A stretch of DNA of 64,000 nt from Bordetella genomosp. 1 (GCF_002261335.1 NZ_NEVL01000002.1:434001-498000); one strand, 5' to 3'; positions 48,824-61,187 are shown, numbered from the stretch's first letter. Translations and numbers: made by a program. Notes: a model not told the origin generated them from the letters alone.

Positions 48824-51538
48824 TCAGGCCTGCCAGGGCGGCAGTTCGCGCGTGGCGGCCGACAGCGCGGCGCGCTGCGTTTCCAGCGCCGCGCGCAGGG
48901 CCTCCCGCTCGGCCGGGCCGGCATGGGCCGCGGCCAGGTCGAGCGCGTGCAGCACCATCCAGTCGGCGCTGACCTCGAAGAAGTCGCGCAGCTGCGCGCG
49001 GGTGTCGCTGCGGCCGAAGCCGTCGGTGCCGAGCGTGCGCATGGGCGCGTGGACCCAGGCGCGGATCTGGTCGGGCACCGCGCGCACGTAGTCGCTGGCC
49101 GCCAGCACCGGCACGCCGGTCTCGCCGAGGCAGTGCGCCAGCCAGGCCGGCGCATGCGGCTGGCCCAGCGCGGCCGCGCGTTCGGCGGCGCGCGCGTCAC
49201 GCGCCAGCTCGCTGTAGCTGGTCACGCTCCAGACCTCGCAGGCCAGGCCATGGTCGGCGTGCAGGCGCGCGGCCGCCTGCAGCGCCTGCGCCAGCGCGGG
49301 CCCGGCGGCCAGCAGCCGCACCCCGGGCGCGTCGCAGGCCTGTACGCGATGCATGCCGCGCAGAATGCCCTCGCGCGCGGCCGGGTCGTCGGGCAGGTTG
49401 GCCTGCGCGAGATTCTCGTTGGTGACCGTGAGGTAATAGAACTCGTCGTGCGCGTCTTCGAGCATGCGGCGCATGCCGTGCTCCACGATCAGCGCCACCT
49501 CGCAGGCCTGGGCCGGATCGTAGGCGCGGCAGTTGGGCACCGTGGCCGCGATCAGGTGGCTGGTGCCGTCCTGGTGCTGCAGGCCTTCGCCGCCCAGCGT
49601 GGTGCGCCCGGAGGTGGCGCCGATCAGGAAGCCGCGCGTGCGCTGGTCGGCCGCCGCCCAGATCAGGTCGCCGATGCGCTGGAAGCCGAACATCGAGTAA
49701 TAGATATAGAACGGCAGCATCGCCAGGCCGTTGACCGAATAACTGGTGCCGGCCGCCGTCCACGACGAGATCGCGCCGGCCTCGGTGATGCCTTCCTCAA
49801 GGATCTGGCCGTCGCGCGCCTCGCGATACGACAGCACCGAGCCGATGTCCTCGGGCTCGTAGAGCTGGCCCTGGGCCGAGTAGATGCCGATCTGGCGGAA
49901 CAGGTTGGCCATGCCGAAGGTGCGCGCCTCGTCGGCCACGATGGGCACGATGCGCGGCCCCAGCGCCGGATCCTTCAACAGCTGCGTGAGCATGCGCACG
50001 ATGGCCATGGTGCTGGACATCTCCTTGCCCTCGGGCGCAAGCGCGAAGCCGGCCCATTGCGTGGCCGCGGGCACGGCCAGCGCGGGCGCGTCGGCGCGGC
50101 GGCGCGGCAGATGGCCGCCGAGCGCGGCCCGGCGCGCCTGCAGGTGGCGCATCTCGGCGCTGTCGGGGCCCGGCCGGTAGAAGCGCAGCGCCAGGCAGTC
50201 GGCGTCCGACAGCGGCAGCGCGAAGCGGTCGCGGAACGCCAGCAGCGCCGTGTCGTCGAGCTTTTTCTGCTGGTGCGTGGTCATCTTGCCCTGTCCGGCC
50301 GTGCCCATGCCGTAGCCCTTCTTGGTCTGCGCCAGGATCACCGTGGGCTGGCCCCGATGCGCCGCGGCGCGCGCGTAGGCGGCGTGGATCTTGGTCATGT
50401 CGTGGCCGCCGCGGCGCAGGCGGTCGATGGCCTCGTCGGGCCAGTCGGCCACCAGCGCGGCCAGCGCCGGGTTCTGGCCGAAGAAGTGCTGGCGGTTGTA
50501 GGCACCGTCGTTGGCCGCGAAGGTCTGGAACTGGCCGTCGACCGTGTGCGAGAAGGCGCGTGCCAGCGCGCCGCTGGCGTCGCGGCGCAGCAGGGCGTCC
50601 CAGTCGCTGCCCCACACCACCTTGATGACGTTCCAGCCCGCGCCCGCATACAGGGTCTCGAGCTCGTCGATGATGCGGCCGTTGCCGCGCACCGGGCCGT
50701 CGAGCCGCTGCAGGTTGCAGTTGACGACGAAGATCAGGTTGTCGAGCTTCTCGCGCGCCGCCAGCGTGAGCGCGGCGATCGATTCCGGCTCGTCCATTTC
50801 GCCGTCTCCGAAGATGCCCCACACCTTGCGGCCGGAGGCCGGCGCGAGATCGCGGTGTTCCAGGTAGCGCATGAAGCGCGCCTGATAAATGGCATTGATC
50901 GGGCCGATGCCCATCGAGCCGGTGGGAAATTGCCAGAAGTCGGGCATCAGCCAGGGATGCGGATACGAGGACAGGCCGCGGCGGCCCTGCGCGCGCGCCG
51001 TGATCTCCTGGCGGAACAGCGCGAGGTCGGCGTCGTCGAGCAGGCCCTCGAGATAGGCGCGGGCGTAGACGCCGGGCGCCGAGTGTGGCTGCATGTAGAC
51101 GAGGTCCGCGCCGCCGGGCGCATCGGGGCCGCGAAAGAAATGATTGAAGCCCACCTCGAACAGGTCGGCGGCCGAGGCGTAGCTCGCGATATGGCCGCCG
51201 AGCTCGCCGTGCGCCTGGTTGGCCCGCACCACCATGGCCAGCGCGTTCCAGCGATTGATCGAGGCGATGCGCTCCTCCAGCGCGAGGTCGCCGGGGAAGG
51301 GCGGCTCGGCGTCGGCGCCGATGGTGTTGAGGTAGGCGCTGCGGGTCTGGCCGCCCGCCCGCACCCCCAGGCCCGCCGCATGCTCCAGCAGGCGCGCCAG
51401 CACGTAGGCCGCGCGCGGGGCGCCGTCGGCGTGGGTCAGCGCGCTCAGCGCGTCGCGCCATTCCGCCGTTTCCTGGGGATCGCTGTCGTGCTGGGACGGA
51501 TCGGTGCCGGTGATGCCGGCGGCCTGGGCCTCGCGCAT
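48824..51538 (-). CDS. Homodimeric pyruvate-dehydrogenase-type E1 component (AceE/MdeB-like), without adjacent E2/E3
   Basis: A 904-residue thiamine-diphosphate-dependent 2-oxo acid dehydrogenase E1. Motifs are the ThDP-Mg site GDGEMDEPESIAAL ... NCNLQRLDG, the active-site region HPWLMPDFWQFPTGSMGIGP, KKGYGMG and EEGITEAGAISSWTAAGTSYSVNG. The length and sequence fit AceE, but no aceF or lpd follows. Unlike classical AceE it could be an MdeB-type enzyme acting on 2-oxobutyrate, which would suit the nearby propionate (prp) genes; equally it could be a spare pyruvate E1. GGAGACA is 4 bases before the ATG. maeB, which makes pyruvate, is next downstream. Confidence 0.88.
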   Translation of the reverse strand: MREAQAAGITGTDPSQHDSDPQETAEWRDALSALTHADGAPRAAYVLARLLEHAAGLGVRAGGQTRSAYLNTIGADAEPPFPGDLALEERIASINRWNALAMVVRANQAHGELGGHIASYASAADLFEVGFNHFFRGPDAPGGADLVYMQPHSAPGVYARAYLEGLLDDADLALFRQEITARAQGRRGLSSYPHPWLMPDFWQFPTGSMGIGPINAIYQARFMRYLEHRDLAPASGRKVWGIFGDGEMDEPESIAALTLAAREKLDNLIFVVNCNLQRLDGPVRGNGRIIDELETLYAGAGWNVIKVVWGSDWDALLRRDASGALARAFSHTVDGQFQTFAANDGAYNRQHFFGQNPALAALVADWPDEAIDRLRRGGHDMTKIHAAYARAAAHRGQPTVILAQTKKGYGMGTAGQGKMTTHQQKKLDDTALLAFRDRFALPLSDADCLALRFYRPGPDSAEMRHLQARRAALGGHLPRRRADAPALAVPAATQWAGFALAPEGKEMSSTMAIVRMLTQLLKDPALGPRIVPIVADEARTFGMANLFRQIGIYSAQGQLYEPEDIGSVLSYREARDGQILEEGITEAGAISSWTAAGTSYSVNGLAMLPFYIYYSMFGFQRIGDLIWAAADQRTRGFLIGATSGRTTLGGEGLQHQDGTSHLIAATVPNCRAYDPAQACEVALIVEHGMRRMLEDAHDEFYYLTVTNENLAQANLPDDPAAREGILRGMHRVQACDAPGVRLLAAGPALAQALQAAARLHADHGLACEVWSVTSYSELARDARAAERAAALGQPHAPAWLAHCLGETGVPVLAASDYVRAVPDQIRAWVHAPMRTLGTDGFGRSDTRAQLRDFFEVSADWMVLHALDLAAAHAGPAEREALRAALETQRAALSAATRELPPWQA

Positions 51539-51731
51539 GGGGTGTCTCCGGGTATTGTGAGTCTGGTTGTAGCGCCATCCTAGCCCCGGCGGACGCGCAG
51601 AAGTGACCGAACGGGATGCGGGAATGCCCGCCTCTGCAGCATGTACCAGGGTCGAGGCGGGGCGAGGGCGGCAGAATCTGCTGCAAACCGGGGAGGGCGG
51701 TCGCCGCAAGGGCCGGCCCTTGTCAGGATAT

Positions 51732-51754
51732 GTCCAGGGTGTGGACGCTAGAAT
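51732..51754 (+). promoter_or_regulatory. GTCCA-N5-TGGAC dyad and -10 element before the OPT gene
   Basis: A perfect 5-5-5 dyad (51732-51746) is followed 2 bases later by TAGAAT (51749-51754), about 33 bases before the OPT start. There is no consensus -35, so an activator or repressor binding the dyad is plausible. Confidence 0.4.
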
Positions 51755-51772
51755 CGCGCGGATGCATCGACA

Positions 51773-51780
51773 AAAGGAGG
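51773..51780 (+). promoter_or_regulatory. Full-length Shine-Dalgarno of the OPT transporter
   Basis: AAAGGAGG, continuing into TG, gives an eight-base or longer anti-16S match 6 bases before the ATG, far stronger than other sites in the window. Confidence 0.8.
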
Positions 51781-51786
51781 TGAGCG

Positions 51787-53850
51787 ATGAATGATGGTGT
51801 GCGGGTCCCGGACGACATGTCCCTGCCCGAGCTGACGCTGCGCGGCGTCATTCTCGGCGCCCTCATCACGGTGATCTTCACCGCCTCGAACGTGTTCCTC
51901 GGCCTCAAGGTGGGGCTGACGTTCTCCTCGGCCATCCCCGCCGCGGTCATCTCGATGTCGGTGCTGCGCATGTTCAAGGGCGCCAACATCCTCGAAAACA
52001 ACATGGTGCAGACGCAGGCCTCGGCCGCGGGCACGCTGTCGTCCATCATCTTCATCCTGCCCGCCCTCGTCATGCTGGGCCACTGGAGCGCGTTTCCGTT
52101 CTGGCAGACGATGGCCATCTGTGCGGCCGGCGGCATGCTGGGCGTGATGTTCACGATTCCCCTGCGCCACGTGATGGTGGTCAAGAGCGATCTGCCCTAT
52201 CCCGAGGGCGTGGCCGCGGCCGAGATCCTGCGCGTGGGCAGCGCCGCGCGCGCCGAGGAGCGCGCGCAGGCCACCGGCCAGGCGCCGGCGGCGGGGCGGC
52301 CCGCGGGCGGCACCGGCATGGGCGACATCCTGTTCGGCGGCGGCGTGGCGGCCATCGTCAGCTTTGCCACCAGCGGCCTGCGCGTGCTGGCCGATGGCGC
52401 CAGCAGCTTCGTCGCCCTCGGCGGCGCCGTGCTGCGCCTGCCCATGGGATTCTCGCTGGCGCTGCTCGGCGCCGGCTATCTGATCGGCATCGTGGCGGGC
52501 CTGGCGATGCTGGTGGGCCTGCTGATCGCCTGGGGCGTGGCCGTGCCGGTGCTGACCGCCATGGGCGAGCGCGCGGCCGACCAGTCGCTGGCCGCCTACG
52601 CCACGGACCTGTGGGGCTCGCAGGTGCGGTTCATCGGCGCGGGCGTGATCGGCGTCGGCGCCATCTGGACGCTGGCGACCTTGTTCATGCCGATGGTGAA
52701 AGGGCTGCGCGCCTCGATGGGCATGGTGGGCAAGGGCGAGCGCCGCAGCGGCCCCGCGCCGCGCACCGAGCGCGACCTGCCGGCCGGCTGGGTGATCGGC
52801 ATTTCGCTGGTGCTGCTGGCCGTGCTGGTGTTCACCTTCGCCTCGTTCATGAGCGCGGCGCCGCTCACGGCCGGACGCATCGGCGTGCTGGTCGCCTACG
52901 CGGTGCTGTTCGCCTTCGTGTTCGGCTTCCTGGTGGCGGCCGCCTGCGGCTACATGGCCGGCCTGGTGGGCTCGTCGACCAGCCCGATCTCGGGCGTGGG
53001 CATCGTCGCCATCGTGCTGGTGTCGCTGCTGATGGTGCTCATCAACGACGGCGGCGGCCTGCTCGGCAGCGACGAGGGCGTGCGGCTGGCCATCGCGCTG
53101 GCCATCTTCACCACGTCCGCCGTGGTGGCCGTGGCCTCGATCTCGAACGACAACCTGCAGGACCTCAAGACCGGCTGGCTGGTGGGCGCGACGCCCTGGC
53201 GCCAGCAGGTGGCGCTGTTGATCGGCTGCGTGGTGGGGGCGGCGGTGATCTCGCCCGTGCTGGACCTGCTCTACAACGCCTATGGCTTTGCCGATGCGCT
53301 GCCGCGCGCCGGCATGGACCCCGATCAGGCGCTGGCCGCGCCGCAGGCCACGCTGATGCTCGCCATCGCGCAGGGCATCTTCACCCATCAACTCAACTGG
53401 ACCATGATCCTGATCGGGATGGCGGTCGGCGTCGCGCTCATCGTGATCGACGGGCTGCTCGCGCGCACCTGCCGGGTGGCGCGCCTGCCGGTGCTGGCGG
53501 TCGGCATCGGCATCTACCTGCCGCCCACCGTCAGCGCGCCCATCGTGGTCGGCGCGTTCCTGGCCTGGGTGCTCGAGCGCGCGCTGCGCCGGCGCGCGCA
53601 GGCCGCCGGACAGCCCTACGAGCAGTACGCGGATGCGCCCAACCGCCGCGGCGTGCTGATCGCCTCCGGCCTGATCGTGGGCGAGAGCCTGGTCGGCGTG
53701 CTGCTGGCCGCCGTGATCGGCTTCAGCGGCCAGAACGCGCCGCTGGCGCTGGTGGGCGAGGGCTTCGAACCGGTCGCGCGGTGGCTCGGGCTTGGCGTAT
53801 TTGCCCTGGTGGCGGTGTGGATTGGACGCCGGGTCTTGAACCGCGCCTGA
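51787..53850 (+). CDS. OPT family oligopeptide/metal-chelate transporter
   Basis: A 687-residue inner-membrane protein of the oligopeptide transporter (OPT) family with about 15-16 helices. Signatures are the opening PELTLRGVILGALITVIFTASNVFLGLKVGLTFSSAIPAAVISMSVLRMF, the central GLVGSSTSPISGVGI, and the C-terminal GIYLPPTVSAPIVVGAFLAWVLERALRRRA. Bacterial members move peptides or siderophore-like chelates by proton symport; the substrate here is unknown. A loop near 155-175 is Gly/Ala-rich. It is divergent from the E1 gene. Confidence 0.92.
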   Translation: MNDGVRVPDDMSLPELTLRGVILGALITVIFTASNVFLGLKVGLTFSSAIPAAVISMSVLRMFKGANILENNMVQTQASAAGTLSSIIFILPALVMLGHWSAFPFWQTMAICAAGGMLGVMFTIPLRHVMVVKSDLPYPEGVAAAEILRVGSAARAEERAQATGQAPAAGRPAGGTGMGDILFGGGVAAIVSFATSGLRVLADGASSFVALGGAVLRLPMGFSLALLGAGYLIGIVAGLAMLVGLLIAWGVAVPVLTAMGERAADQSLAAYATDLWGSQVRFIGAGVIGVGAIWTLATLFMPMVKGLRASMGMVGKGERRSGPAPRTERDLPAGWVIGISLVLLAVLVFTFASFMSAAPLTAGRIGVLVAYAVLFAFVFGFLVAAACGYMAGLVGSSTSPISGVGIVAIVLVSLLMVLINDGGGLLGSDEGVRLAIALAIFTTSAVVAVASISNDNLQDLKTGWLVGATPWRQQVALLIGCVVGAAVISPVLDLLYNAYGFADALPRAGMDPDQALAAPQATLMLAIAQGIFTHQLNWTMILIGMAVGVALIVIDGLLARTCRVARLPVLAVGIGIYLPPTVSAPIVVGAFLAWVLERALRRRAQAAGQPYEQYADAPNRRGVLIASGLIVGESLVGVLLAAVIGFSGQNAPLALVGEGFEPVARWLGLGVFALVAVWIGRRVLNRA

Positions 53851-54177
53851 TTTGCGTCGTATTCTGGAGACAGTGTGGCCGGGCCGGCGAGGCCGACCCG
53901 GCAATGACCGATTGCCGATAATGGCGACGCGTAGACAACGTTATGCGCGGCGAAGCCGCAGGCATTCTTGCCAGGAATGCATCCATGTTTGATCTTCGTT
54001 GAATGTCACGCGCTTGCAGCAAGACGCCCCCAATATCAAAGGGGTATACTGCCGACACGGCTTTCGAGGCTTGTACGTGCCTTCTGCCCCTGCTATCCGC
54101 TAAACGGGAAGCCCGTGTCGCGGAAGGTTTTCCTGCATCGTATGCGAGTGAAGCACTCGTCAAGGTGAAGCGACATT
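53851..54177. other. Intergenic region upstream of sucA
   Basis: A 327-base gap. It contains GC inverted repeats near 53875-53905 that may end the OPT transcript, a TATACT -10-like element at 54045-54050 with no clear -35, and a leader of about 125 bases to the sucA start. Short open frames here have no ribosome sites or recognisable products. Confidence 0.5.
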
Positions 54178-57048
54178 ATGTCTACGGAATCAGAATCCAA
54201 AGTATCCTCCTATCTGTTCGGCGGTAATGCGCCTTATGTAGAAGAACTCTACGAACAGTATCTCGACAATCCCGGTTCGGTGGCCGACAACTGGCGCGAG
54301 TATTTCGACCAGCTGCAACATGCCCCCGCGACCGACGGTCAAGAATCCACGCGTGACCAGGCTCACGCGCCCATCGTCGAATCGTTCTCGCAACGCGCCC
54401 GCGCCAATGCATTCCTGCAACGCGCCGCCGAGCCCGACCTTTCCGTCGCCAGCAAGCAGGTCTCGGTGCAATCGCTGATTGCCGCCTACCGTTCGCTGGG
54501 TTCGCGCTGGGCCGACCTGGATCCGCTCAAGCGCCAGGAGCGCCCCGCGATCCCCGAGCTCGATCCGGCCTTCTACGGCCTGACCGAAGCCGACCTGGAT
54601 CAAACCTACTCCGCCACCAACACCTACTTCACGACCGCCAGCACCATGACGCTGCGCGAGATCCTGAAGGCGTTGCGCGACACGTATTGCCGCTCGGTGG
54701 GCGCCGAGTTCTCGCACATCTCCGATCCGGCCGCCAAGCGCTGGATCCAGCAGCGTCTCGAATCGACGCTGTCGGCCCCGACCTACTCGGCTGAAGAAAA
54801 GCGCCACATCCTGCAGCAGCTGACCGAGTCCGAAGGCCTCGAGCGCTTCCTGCACACCAAGTACGTCGGCCAGAAGCGCTTCTCGCTCGAGGGCGGCGAA
54901 AGCTTCATCGCCTCGATGGACGAAGTGGTGAACCACGCCGGTGAAGCCGGCGTGCAGGAAATCGTGGTCGGCATGGCCCACCGCGGCCGCCTGAACCTGC
55001 TCGTGAACATCATGGGCAAGATGCCCGGCGACCTGTTCGCCGAGTTCGAAGGCAAGCACGCCGAAGGCCTGACCGACGGCGACGTGAAGTACCACAACGG
55101 CTTCTCGAGCGACATCTCGACCCGTGGCGGTCCGGTGCACCTGTCGCTGGCGTTCAACCCCTCCCACCTGGAAATCGTCAACCCGGTGGTCGAAGGCAGC
55201 GTGCGTGCACGCCAGGAACGCCGCGCCGACACCGAGGGCAAGCAAGTGCTGCCGGTGCTGGTGCACGGTGACGCGGCCTTCGCCGGCCAGGGCGTCGTGA
55301 TGGAAACCCTCAACCTGGCCCAGACGCGCGGCTACGGCACGGGCGGCACCCTGCACATCGTCATCAACAACCAGATCGGCTTCACCACGTCGGATCCGCG
55401 CGACTCGCGCTCGACGCTGTATTGCACCGACGTGGTCAAGATGATCGAAGCCCCGGTGTTCCACGTCAACGGCGACGATCCCGAAGCCGTGGTGTTCGCC
55501 ACCCGCCTCGCGCTCGACTACCGCATGGAATTCCGCCACGACGTCGTGCTCGACATCGTGTGCTTCCGCAAGCTCGGCCACAACGAGCAGGACACCCCGT
55601 CGCTGACCCAGCCGCTGATGTACAAGCGCATCGGCCATCACCCCGGCACGCGCAAGCTGTACGCCGACAAACTGGTCACGCAGGGCGTGCTGGCCGAAGG
55701 CGATGCCGATCAGCTGGTCAAGGACTACCGTCAGGTCATGGAAGATGGTCAGCGCACCATCGAGCCCGTCCTGACCGACTACAAGAGCAAGTACGCGATC
55801 GACTGGTCGCCGTTCCTGGCGTCCAAGTGGACCGACCAGGCCGACACCGCCGTGCCGCTGGCCGAGCTCAAGCGCATCGGCGAGCGCATCACGACGACGC
55901 CGGAAGGCTTCACCGTGCACCCGCTGGTCAACAAGCTGCTCAACGACCGCCGCAACATGGCCAAGGGCGAGCAGAACCTCGACTGGGGCATGGGTGAACA
56001 CCTGGCCTTCGCCACCCTGGTGGCCTCGGGCTATGCCGTGCGCATCACCGGCCAGGATTCGGGCCGCGGCACGTTCACGCACCGCCACGCCGTGCTGCAC
56101 GACCAGAACCGCGAGCGCTGGAACGACGGCACCTACATCCCGCTGCAGAACGTCTCCGAAGGTCAGGCGCCGTTCACCGTGATCGACTCGGTGCTGTCCG
56201 AAGAGGCCGTGCTGGCCTTCGAATACGGCTACTCGTCGGCCGAGCCCAACACGCTCACCATCTGGGAAGCCCAGTTCGGCGACTTCGTCAACGGCGCCCA
56301 GGTCGTGATCGACCAGTTCATCAGCGCCGGCGAAGCCAAGTGGGGCCGCCAGTCGGGCCTGACCATGATGCTGCCGCACGGCTACGAAGGTCAGGGTCCG
56401 GAGCACTCGTCGGGCCGTATCGAACGCTTCCTGCAGCTCTGCGCCGACAACAACATCCAGGTGGTGCAGCCGACCTCGGCTTCGCAGATCTTCCACCTGC
56501 TGCGTCGCCAGATGATCCGCCAGTTCCGCAAGCCGCTCGTGATCTTCACGCCGAAGTCGCTGCTGCGCAACAAGGACGCCGGTTCGCCCCTCACCGACCT
56601 GGCCGGCGGCAGCTTCCGCCCGGTGATCGGCGAAGTCGACGAATCGATCAAGGCCGCTTCGGTCAAGCGCGTGCTGGCTTGCTCGGGCAAGGTCTACTAC
56701 GATCTGGTCAACGCGCGCCGCGAACGCGAAGCCGACCACGTCGCGATCGTCCGCGTCGAACAGCTCTACCCGTTCGCCCACAAGGCGTTCGAGACCGAGC
56801 TGCGCAAGTACCCGAAGGCGACCGAAGTGATCTGGGTTCAGGACGAACCGCAGAACCAAGGCGCTTGGTTCTACGTCCAGCATCACCTGTACGAAAACAT
56901 GGTCGAAGGCCAGAAGCTGGCGTACGCCGGCCGTGCCGCCTCGGCTTCGCCCGCGGTGGGTTACCTGGCCAAGCACCAGGAACAGCAGAAGCAGCTCATC
57001 GAGCAGGCCTTCGCCGCGAAGTACAAGGGCTTCATGCTGACCAAGTAA
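54178..57048 (+). CDS. sucA: 2-oxoglutarate dehydrogenase E1 component
   Basis: The thiamine-diphosphate E1 of the 2-oxoglutarate dehydrogenase complex, 956 residues. The N-terminal [24 protein letters not shown] is the E2-binding element. ThDP and substrate motifs include [54 protein letters not shown] and [11 protein letters not shown]. The C-terminal half has [16 protein letters not shown] and [15 protein letters not shown]. It is 40 bases before sucB and has a long leader; the name odhA is used in related genera. Confidence 0.98.
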   Translation: MSTESESKVSSYLFGGNAPYVEELYEQYLDNPGSVADNWREYFDQLQHAPATDGQESTRDQAHAPIVESFSQRARANAFLQRAAEPDLSVASKQVSVQSLIAAYRSLGSRWADLDPLKRQERPAIPELDPAFYGLTEADLDQTYSATNTYFTTASTMTLREILKALRDTYCRSVGAEFSHISDPAAKRWIQQRLESTLSAPTYSAEEKRHILQQLTESEGLERFLHTKYVGQKRFSLEGGESFIASMDEVVNHAGEAGVQEIVVGMAHRGRLNLLVNIMGKMPGDLFAEFEGKHAEGLTDGDVKYHNGFSSDISTRGGPVHLSLAFNPSHLEIVNPVVEGSVRARQERRADTEGKQVLPVLVHGDAAFAGQGVVMETLNLAQTRGYGTGGTLHIVINNQIGFTTSDPRDSRSTLYCTDVVKMIEAPVFHVNGDDPEAVVFATRLALDYRMEFRHDVVLDIVCFRKLGHNEQDTPSLTQPLMYKRIGHHPGTRKLYADKLVTQGVLAEGDADQLVKDYRQVMEDGQRTIEPVLTDYKSKYAIDWSPFLASKWTDQADTAVPLAELKRIGERITTTPEGFTVHPLVNKLLNDRRNMAKGEQNLDWGMGEHLAFATLVASGYAVRITGQDSGRGTFTHRHAVLHDQNRERWNDGTYIPLQNVSEGQAPFTVIDSVLSEEAVLAFEYGYSSAEPNTLTIWEAQFGDFVNGAQVVIDQFISAGEAKWGRQSGLTMMLPHGYEGQGPEHSSGRIERFLQLCADNNIQVVQPTSASQIFHLLRRQMIRQFRKPLVIFTPKSLLRNKDAGSPLTDLAGGSFRPVIGEVDESIKAASVKRVLACSGKVYYDLVNARREREADHVAIVRVEQLYPFAHKAFETELRKYPKATEVIWVQDEPQNQGAWFYVQHHLYENMVEGQKLAYAGRAASASPAVGYLAKHQEQQKQLIEQAFAAKYKGFMLTK

Positions 57049-57088
57049 TCCAGCGACCCAGAACATCAACTCTACGGAATTCATTACC

Positions 57089-58324
57089 ATGGCTATTACC
57101 GACGTTGTCGTTCCTCAACTCTCCGAATCCGTTTCGGAAGCCACCCTGCTGACCTGGAAGAAGCAGCCTGGCGCCGCAGTCGAGGCCGACGAAATCCTGA
57201 TCGAAGTCGAAACCGACAAAGTGGTGCTGGAAGTCCCCGCGCCGGCTTCGGGCGTCCTGTCCGAAATCGTGGCCGGTGACGGCAGCACCGTCACCTCGGG
57301 CCAGCTGATCGCCAAGATCGACACGGCCGCCAAGGCCGGCGCTGCCGCGCCCGCCGCTGCCGCTGCTGCCCCGGCCGCCGCTGCGCCGGCCGCTGCCGCC
57401 GCGCCGGCTGCCGCCGCCGCCCCGGCCAGCAACGCCGCTGCCGGCGTCGCTTCGCCCGCCGCCTCGAAGATCCTCGCCGAGAAGGGCGTGGACGCCGCCA
57501 ACGTCGCCGGCTCCGGCCGCGACGGCCGGGTGACCAAGGGCGATGCCCTGGCCGCCCAGGCTGGCGCCGCTCCCGCCAAGGCCGCCGCCGCCCCGGCTGC
57601 CCCGGCCACGTTCTCGCTCGACGGCCGTCCGGAACAGCGCGTGCCGATGAGCCGCCTGCGTGCCCGCGTGGCCGAGCGCCTGCTGCAATCGCAGCAGGAG
57701 AACGCCATCCTGACGACGTTCAACGAAGTCAACATGCAGGCCGTGATCGACCTGCGCAACAAGTACAAAGAGAAGTTCGAAAAGGAACACGGCGTGAAGC
57801 TCGGCTTCATGTCCTTCTTCGTCAAGGCCGCCGTTGCCGCGCTGAAGAAGTACCCGCTCCTGAACGCCTCGGTCGATGGCAAGGACATCATCTACCACGG
57901 CTACTTCGACATCGGTATCGCCGTGGGCAGCCCGCGCGGCCTGGTGGTGCCGATCCTGCGCAACGCCGATCAGATGACGATCGCCGACATCGAAAAGACC
58001 ATCGCCGACTTCGGTCGCCGCGCTGCCGACGGCAAGCTGGGCATCGAAGAAATGACCGGTGGCACCTTCTCGATCTCCAACGGTGGCGTGTTCGGTTCGA
58101 TGCTCTCGACCCCGATCATCAACCCGCCGCAATCGGCCATCCTCGGCGTGCACGCCACCAAGGAGCGCCCGGTCGTCGAAAACGGTCAGATCGTGATCCG
58201 CCCGATCAACTACCTGGCCATGTCCTACGACCACCGCATCATCGACGGCCGCGAAGCCGTCCTGGGCCTGGTGGCCATGAAGGAAGCGCTGGAAGATCCC
58301 CAGCGTCTGCTGCTGGATCTGTAA
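57089..58324 (+). CDS. sucB: Dihydrolipoamide succinyltransferase (E2)
   Basis: The 411-residue E2 core. It has one lipoyl domain (1-77) with the lipoylated Lys44 in ETDKVVLEV, an Ala/Pro linker (about 81-118) of repeated APAAAA, and a peripheral-subunit-binding domain (about 122-152; [31 protein letters not shown]). A second Ala/Pro linker leads to the catalytic domain with His382 and Asp386 in SYDHRIIDG. An intrinsic terminator lies 10 bases after the stop although lpdA follows. Confidence 0.98.
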   Translation: MAITDVVVPQLSESVSEATLLTWKKQPGAAVEADEILIEVETDKVVLEVPAPASGVLSEIVAGDGSTVTSGQLIAKIDTAAKAGAAAPAAAAAAPAAAAPAAAAAPAAAAAPASNAAAGVASPAASKILAEKGVDAANVAGSGRDGRVTKGDALAAQAGAAPAKAAAAPAAPATFSLDGRPEQRVPMSRLRARVAERLLQSQQENAILTTFNEVNMQAVIDLRNKYKEKFEKEHGVKLGFMSFFVKAAVAALKKYPLLNASVDGKDIIYHGYFDIGIAVGSPRGLVVPILRNADQMTIADIEKTIADFGRRAADGKLGIEEMTGGTFSISNGGVFGSMLSTPIINPPQSAILGVHATKERPVVENGQIVIRPINYLAMSYDHRIIDGREAVLGLVAMKEALEDPQRLLLDL

Positions 58325-58334
58325 TCCGACAGCG

Positions 58335-58370
58335 ACGGGCGAAAGAGCAAAGGCTGTTTCGCCCGTTTTT
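58335..58370 (+). terminator. Intrinsic terminator between sucB and lpdA
   Basis: A 10-bp perfect stem (ACGGGCGAAA at 58335-58344, complement at 58357-58366) followed by TTTTT, 122 bases before the lpdA start. It would set lower lpdA expression unless lpdA has its own promoter in the gap. Confidence 0.75.
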
Positions 58371-58492
58371 ACGCTGGCCGCCCCACGCGCGGGCGGCTGG
58401 TCCCGGCGCACACCGGACGCTGCGATGCGTCCGCGCCGATGGAGCCGCCCACAGGGGCCTCCAGCCTGAACCTCACTCATCGCGAGAACACT

Positions 58493-59920
<1,428 letters not shown>

Positions 59921-59993
59921 TGCGTGTCCGGGCCACCGGCGGTGCAGACCGCCGGCGCCCGGTGCCGCGGGCGCCTGCCCGCGGCCGAATCGG

Positions 59994-60018
59994 GGCGGAT
60001 CGCGCGATCCGCCTTTTT
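59994..60018 (+). terminator. Intrinsic terminator between lpdA and zapE
   Basis: GGCGGAT and ATCCGCC arms (within 59994-60013) followed by TTTTT, 24 bases before the zapE start. Confidence 0.75.
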
Positions 60019-60041
60019 GCTTTCTGGAGTGCTGCTCTCCG

Positions 60042-61133
60042 ATGAACGTCCGCGAATACTACGAACATGCCCTGGCCGAGCGTGGCTACAAGCCCGATGC
60101 CGCGCAGGAACGCGCGATCGAGCGCCTGCAACGCTATTACGACGACTGGGTGCGCTTCAAGGCGATGCGCTCCAATGCGCTGAAGAAGCTGCTGAATCGT
60201 CCCGACGTGCCGCGCGGCGTGTACCTGTGGGGCGGCGTCGGACGCGGCAAGAGCTTCCTGATGGACGCCTTCTACGCCACCGTGCCGGTGGTGCGCAAGA
60301 CGCGCCTGCACTTCCACGAATTCATGCGCGGGGTGCACCGCGAGCTCGAGAACGTGAAGGGCATGCAGGACCCGCTCGACGAGGTCGCCAAGCGCGTGGC
60401 CAAGCGCTACCGCCTGATCTGTTTCGACGAGTTCCACGTGTCGGACGTGGCCGACGCCATGATCCTGTACCGCCTGCTGCTCAAGCTGTTCGAGTACGGC
60501 ACCTCGTTCATCATGACGTCGAACTACGAGCCCTCCACGCTCTATCCCGACGGCCTGCACCGCGACCGCATCCTGCCGGCCATCGAGCTGATCAAGTCGC
60601 GCATGGACGTCATGAACGTCGACACCGGCGTGGACTACCGGCTGCGCTCGCTCGAGCAGGTGCAGTCGTATCACCATCCGCTCGACGACGCCGCCCAGGC
60701 CGCGCTGCAGGACGCCTTCGACCGGCTCTCCGACACGCCGGCGCAGGATCCCGTGCTGCACATCGAGCATCGCGAGATCCGCGCGCTCGCGCTGGGCGGC
60801 TCGGTGGTGTGGTTCGACTTCGCCACGCTGTGCGGCGGCCCGCGTTCGCAGAACGATTACCTCGAGCTGGCCAACCGCTTCCACACCGTCATCCTGTCGG
60901 GCGTGCCGCGCATGGGGCCGCGCCAGGCCTCGGAGGCGCGCCGCTTCACCTGGCTGATCGACGTGTTCTACGACCACAAGGTCAAGCTCATCATGTCGGC
61001 CGAGTGCCCCGCCGACGAGATCTATACCGAGGGGCCGCTGGCCAACGAGTTCCACCGCACCGTGTCGCGCATCCTCGAGATGCAGTCGCGCGAATACCTC
61101 GAGGCCGAGCGCCGCAAGAGCGCCACGCTCTGA
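60042..61133 (+). CDS. zapE: Cell division ATPase ZapE (AFG1 family)
   Basis: A 363-residue AFG1/LACE1-type P-loop ATPase that associates with the Z ring under stress. Walker A GGVGRGKS is at 64-71, Walker B LICFDEFHVSD near 125-135, and a sensor motif FIMTSNYEPSTLYPDGLHRDR follows. Location directly after the 2-oxoglutarate dehydrogenase genes is common in betaproteobacteria. A weak GGAG lies 13 bases before the ATG. Confidence 0.95.
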   Translation: MNVREYYEHALAERGYKPDAAQERAIERLQRYYDDWVRFKAMRSNALKKLLNRPDVPRGVYLWGGVGRGKSFLMDAFYATVPVVRKTRLHFHEFMRGVHRELENVKGMQDPLDEVAKRVAKRYRLICFDEFHVSDVADAMILYRLLLKLFEYGTSFIMTSNYEPSTLYPDGLHRDRILPAIELIKSRMDVMNVDTGVDYRLRSLEQVQSYHHPLDDAAQAALQDAFDRLSDTPAQDPVLHIEHREIRALALGGSVVWFDFATLCGGPRSQNDYLELANRFHTVILSGVPRMGPRQASEARRFTWLIDVFYDHKVKLIMSAECPADEIYTEGPLANEFHRTVSRILEMQSREYLEAERRKSATL

Positions 61134-61153
61134 GCGCGCCGCCCCGCCGCACC

Positions 61154-61182
61154 AAGACCGCGCATTGCGCGGTCTTTTTTTT
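61154..61182. terminator. Intrinsic terminator after zapE
   Basis: A 10-bp perfect stem (AAGACCGCGC, loop ATT, complement) with a long T run on the plus strand; it lies 20 bases after the zapE stop and just beyond the converging MFS gene. Confidence 0.9.
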
Positions 61183-61187
61183 GCGCG

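Noticed and set aside
53968-54168. 66-codon open frame in the sucA leader
   Set aside because: No ribosome site, composition unlike a protein, and it spans the probable sucA -10 region.
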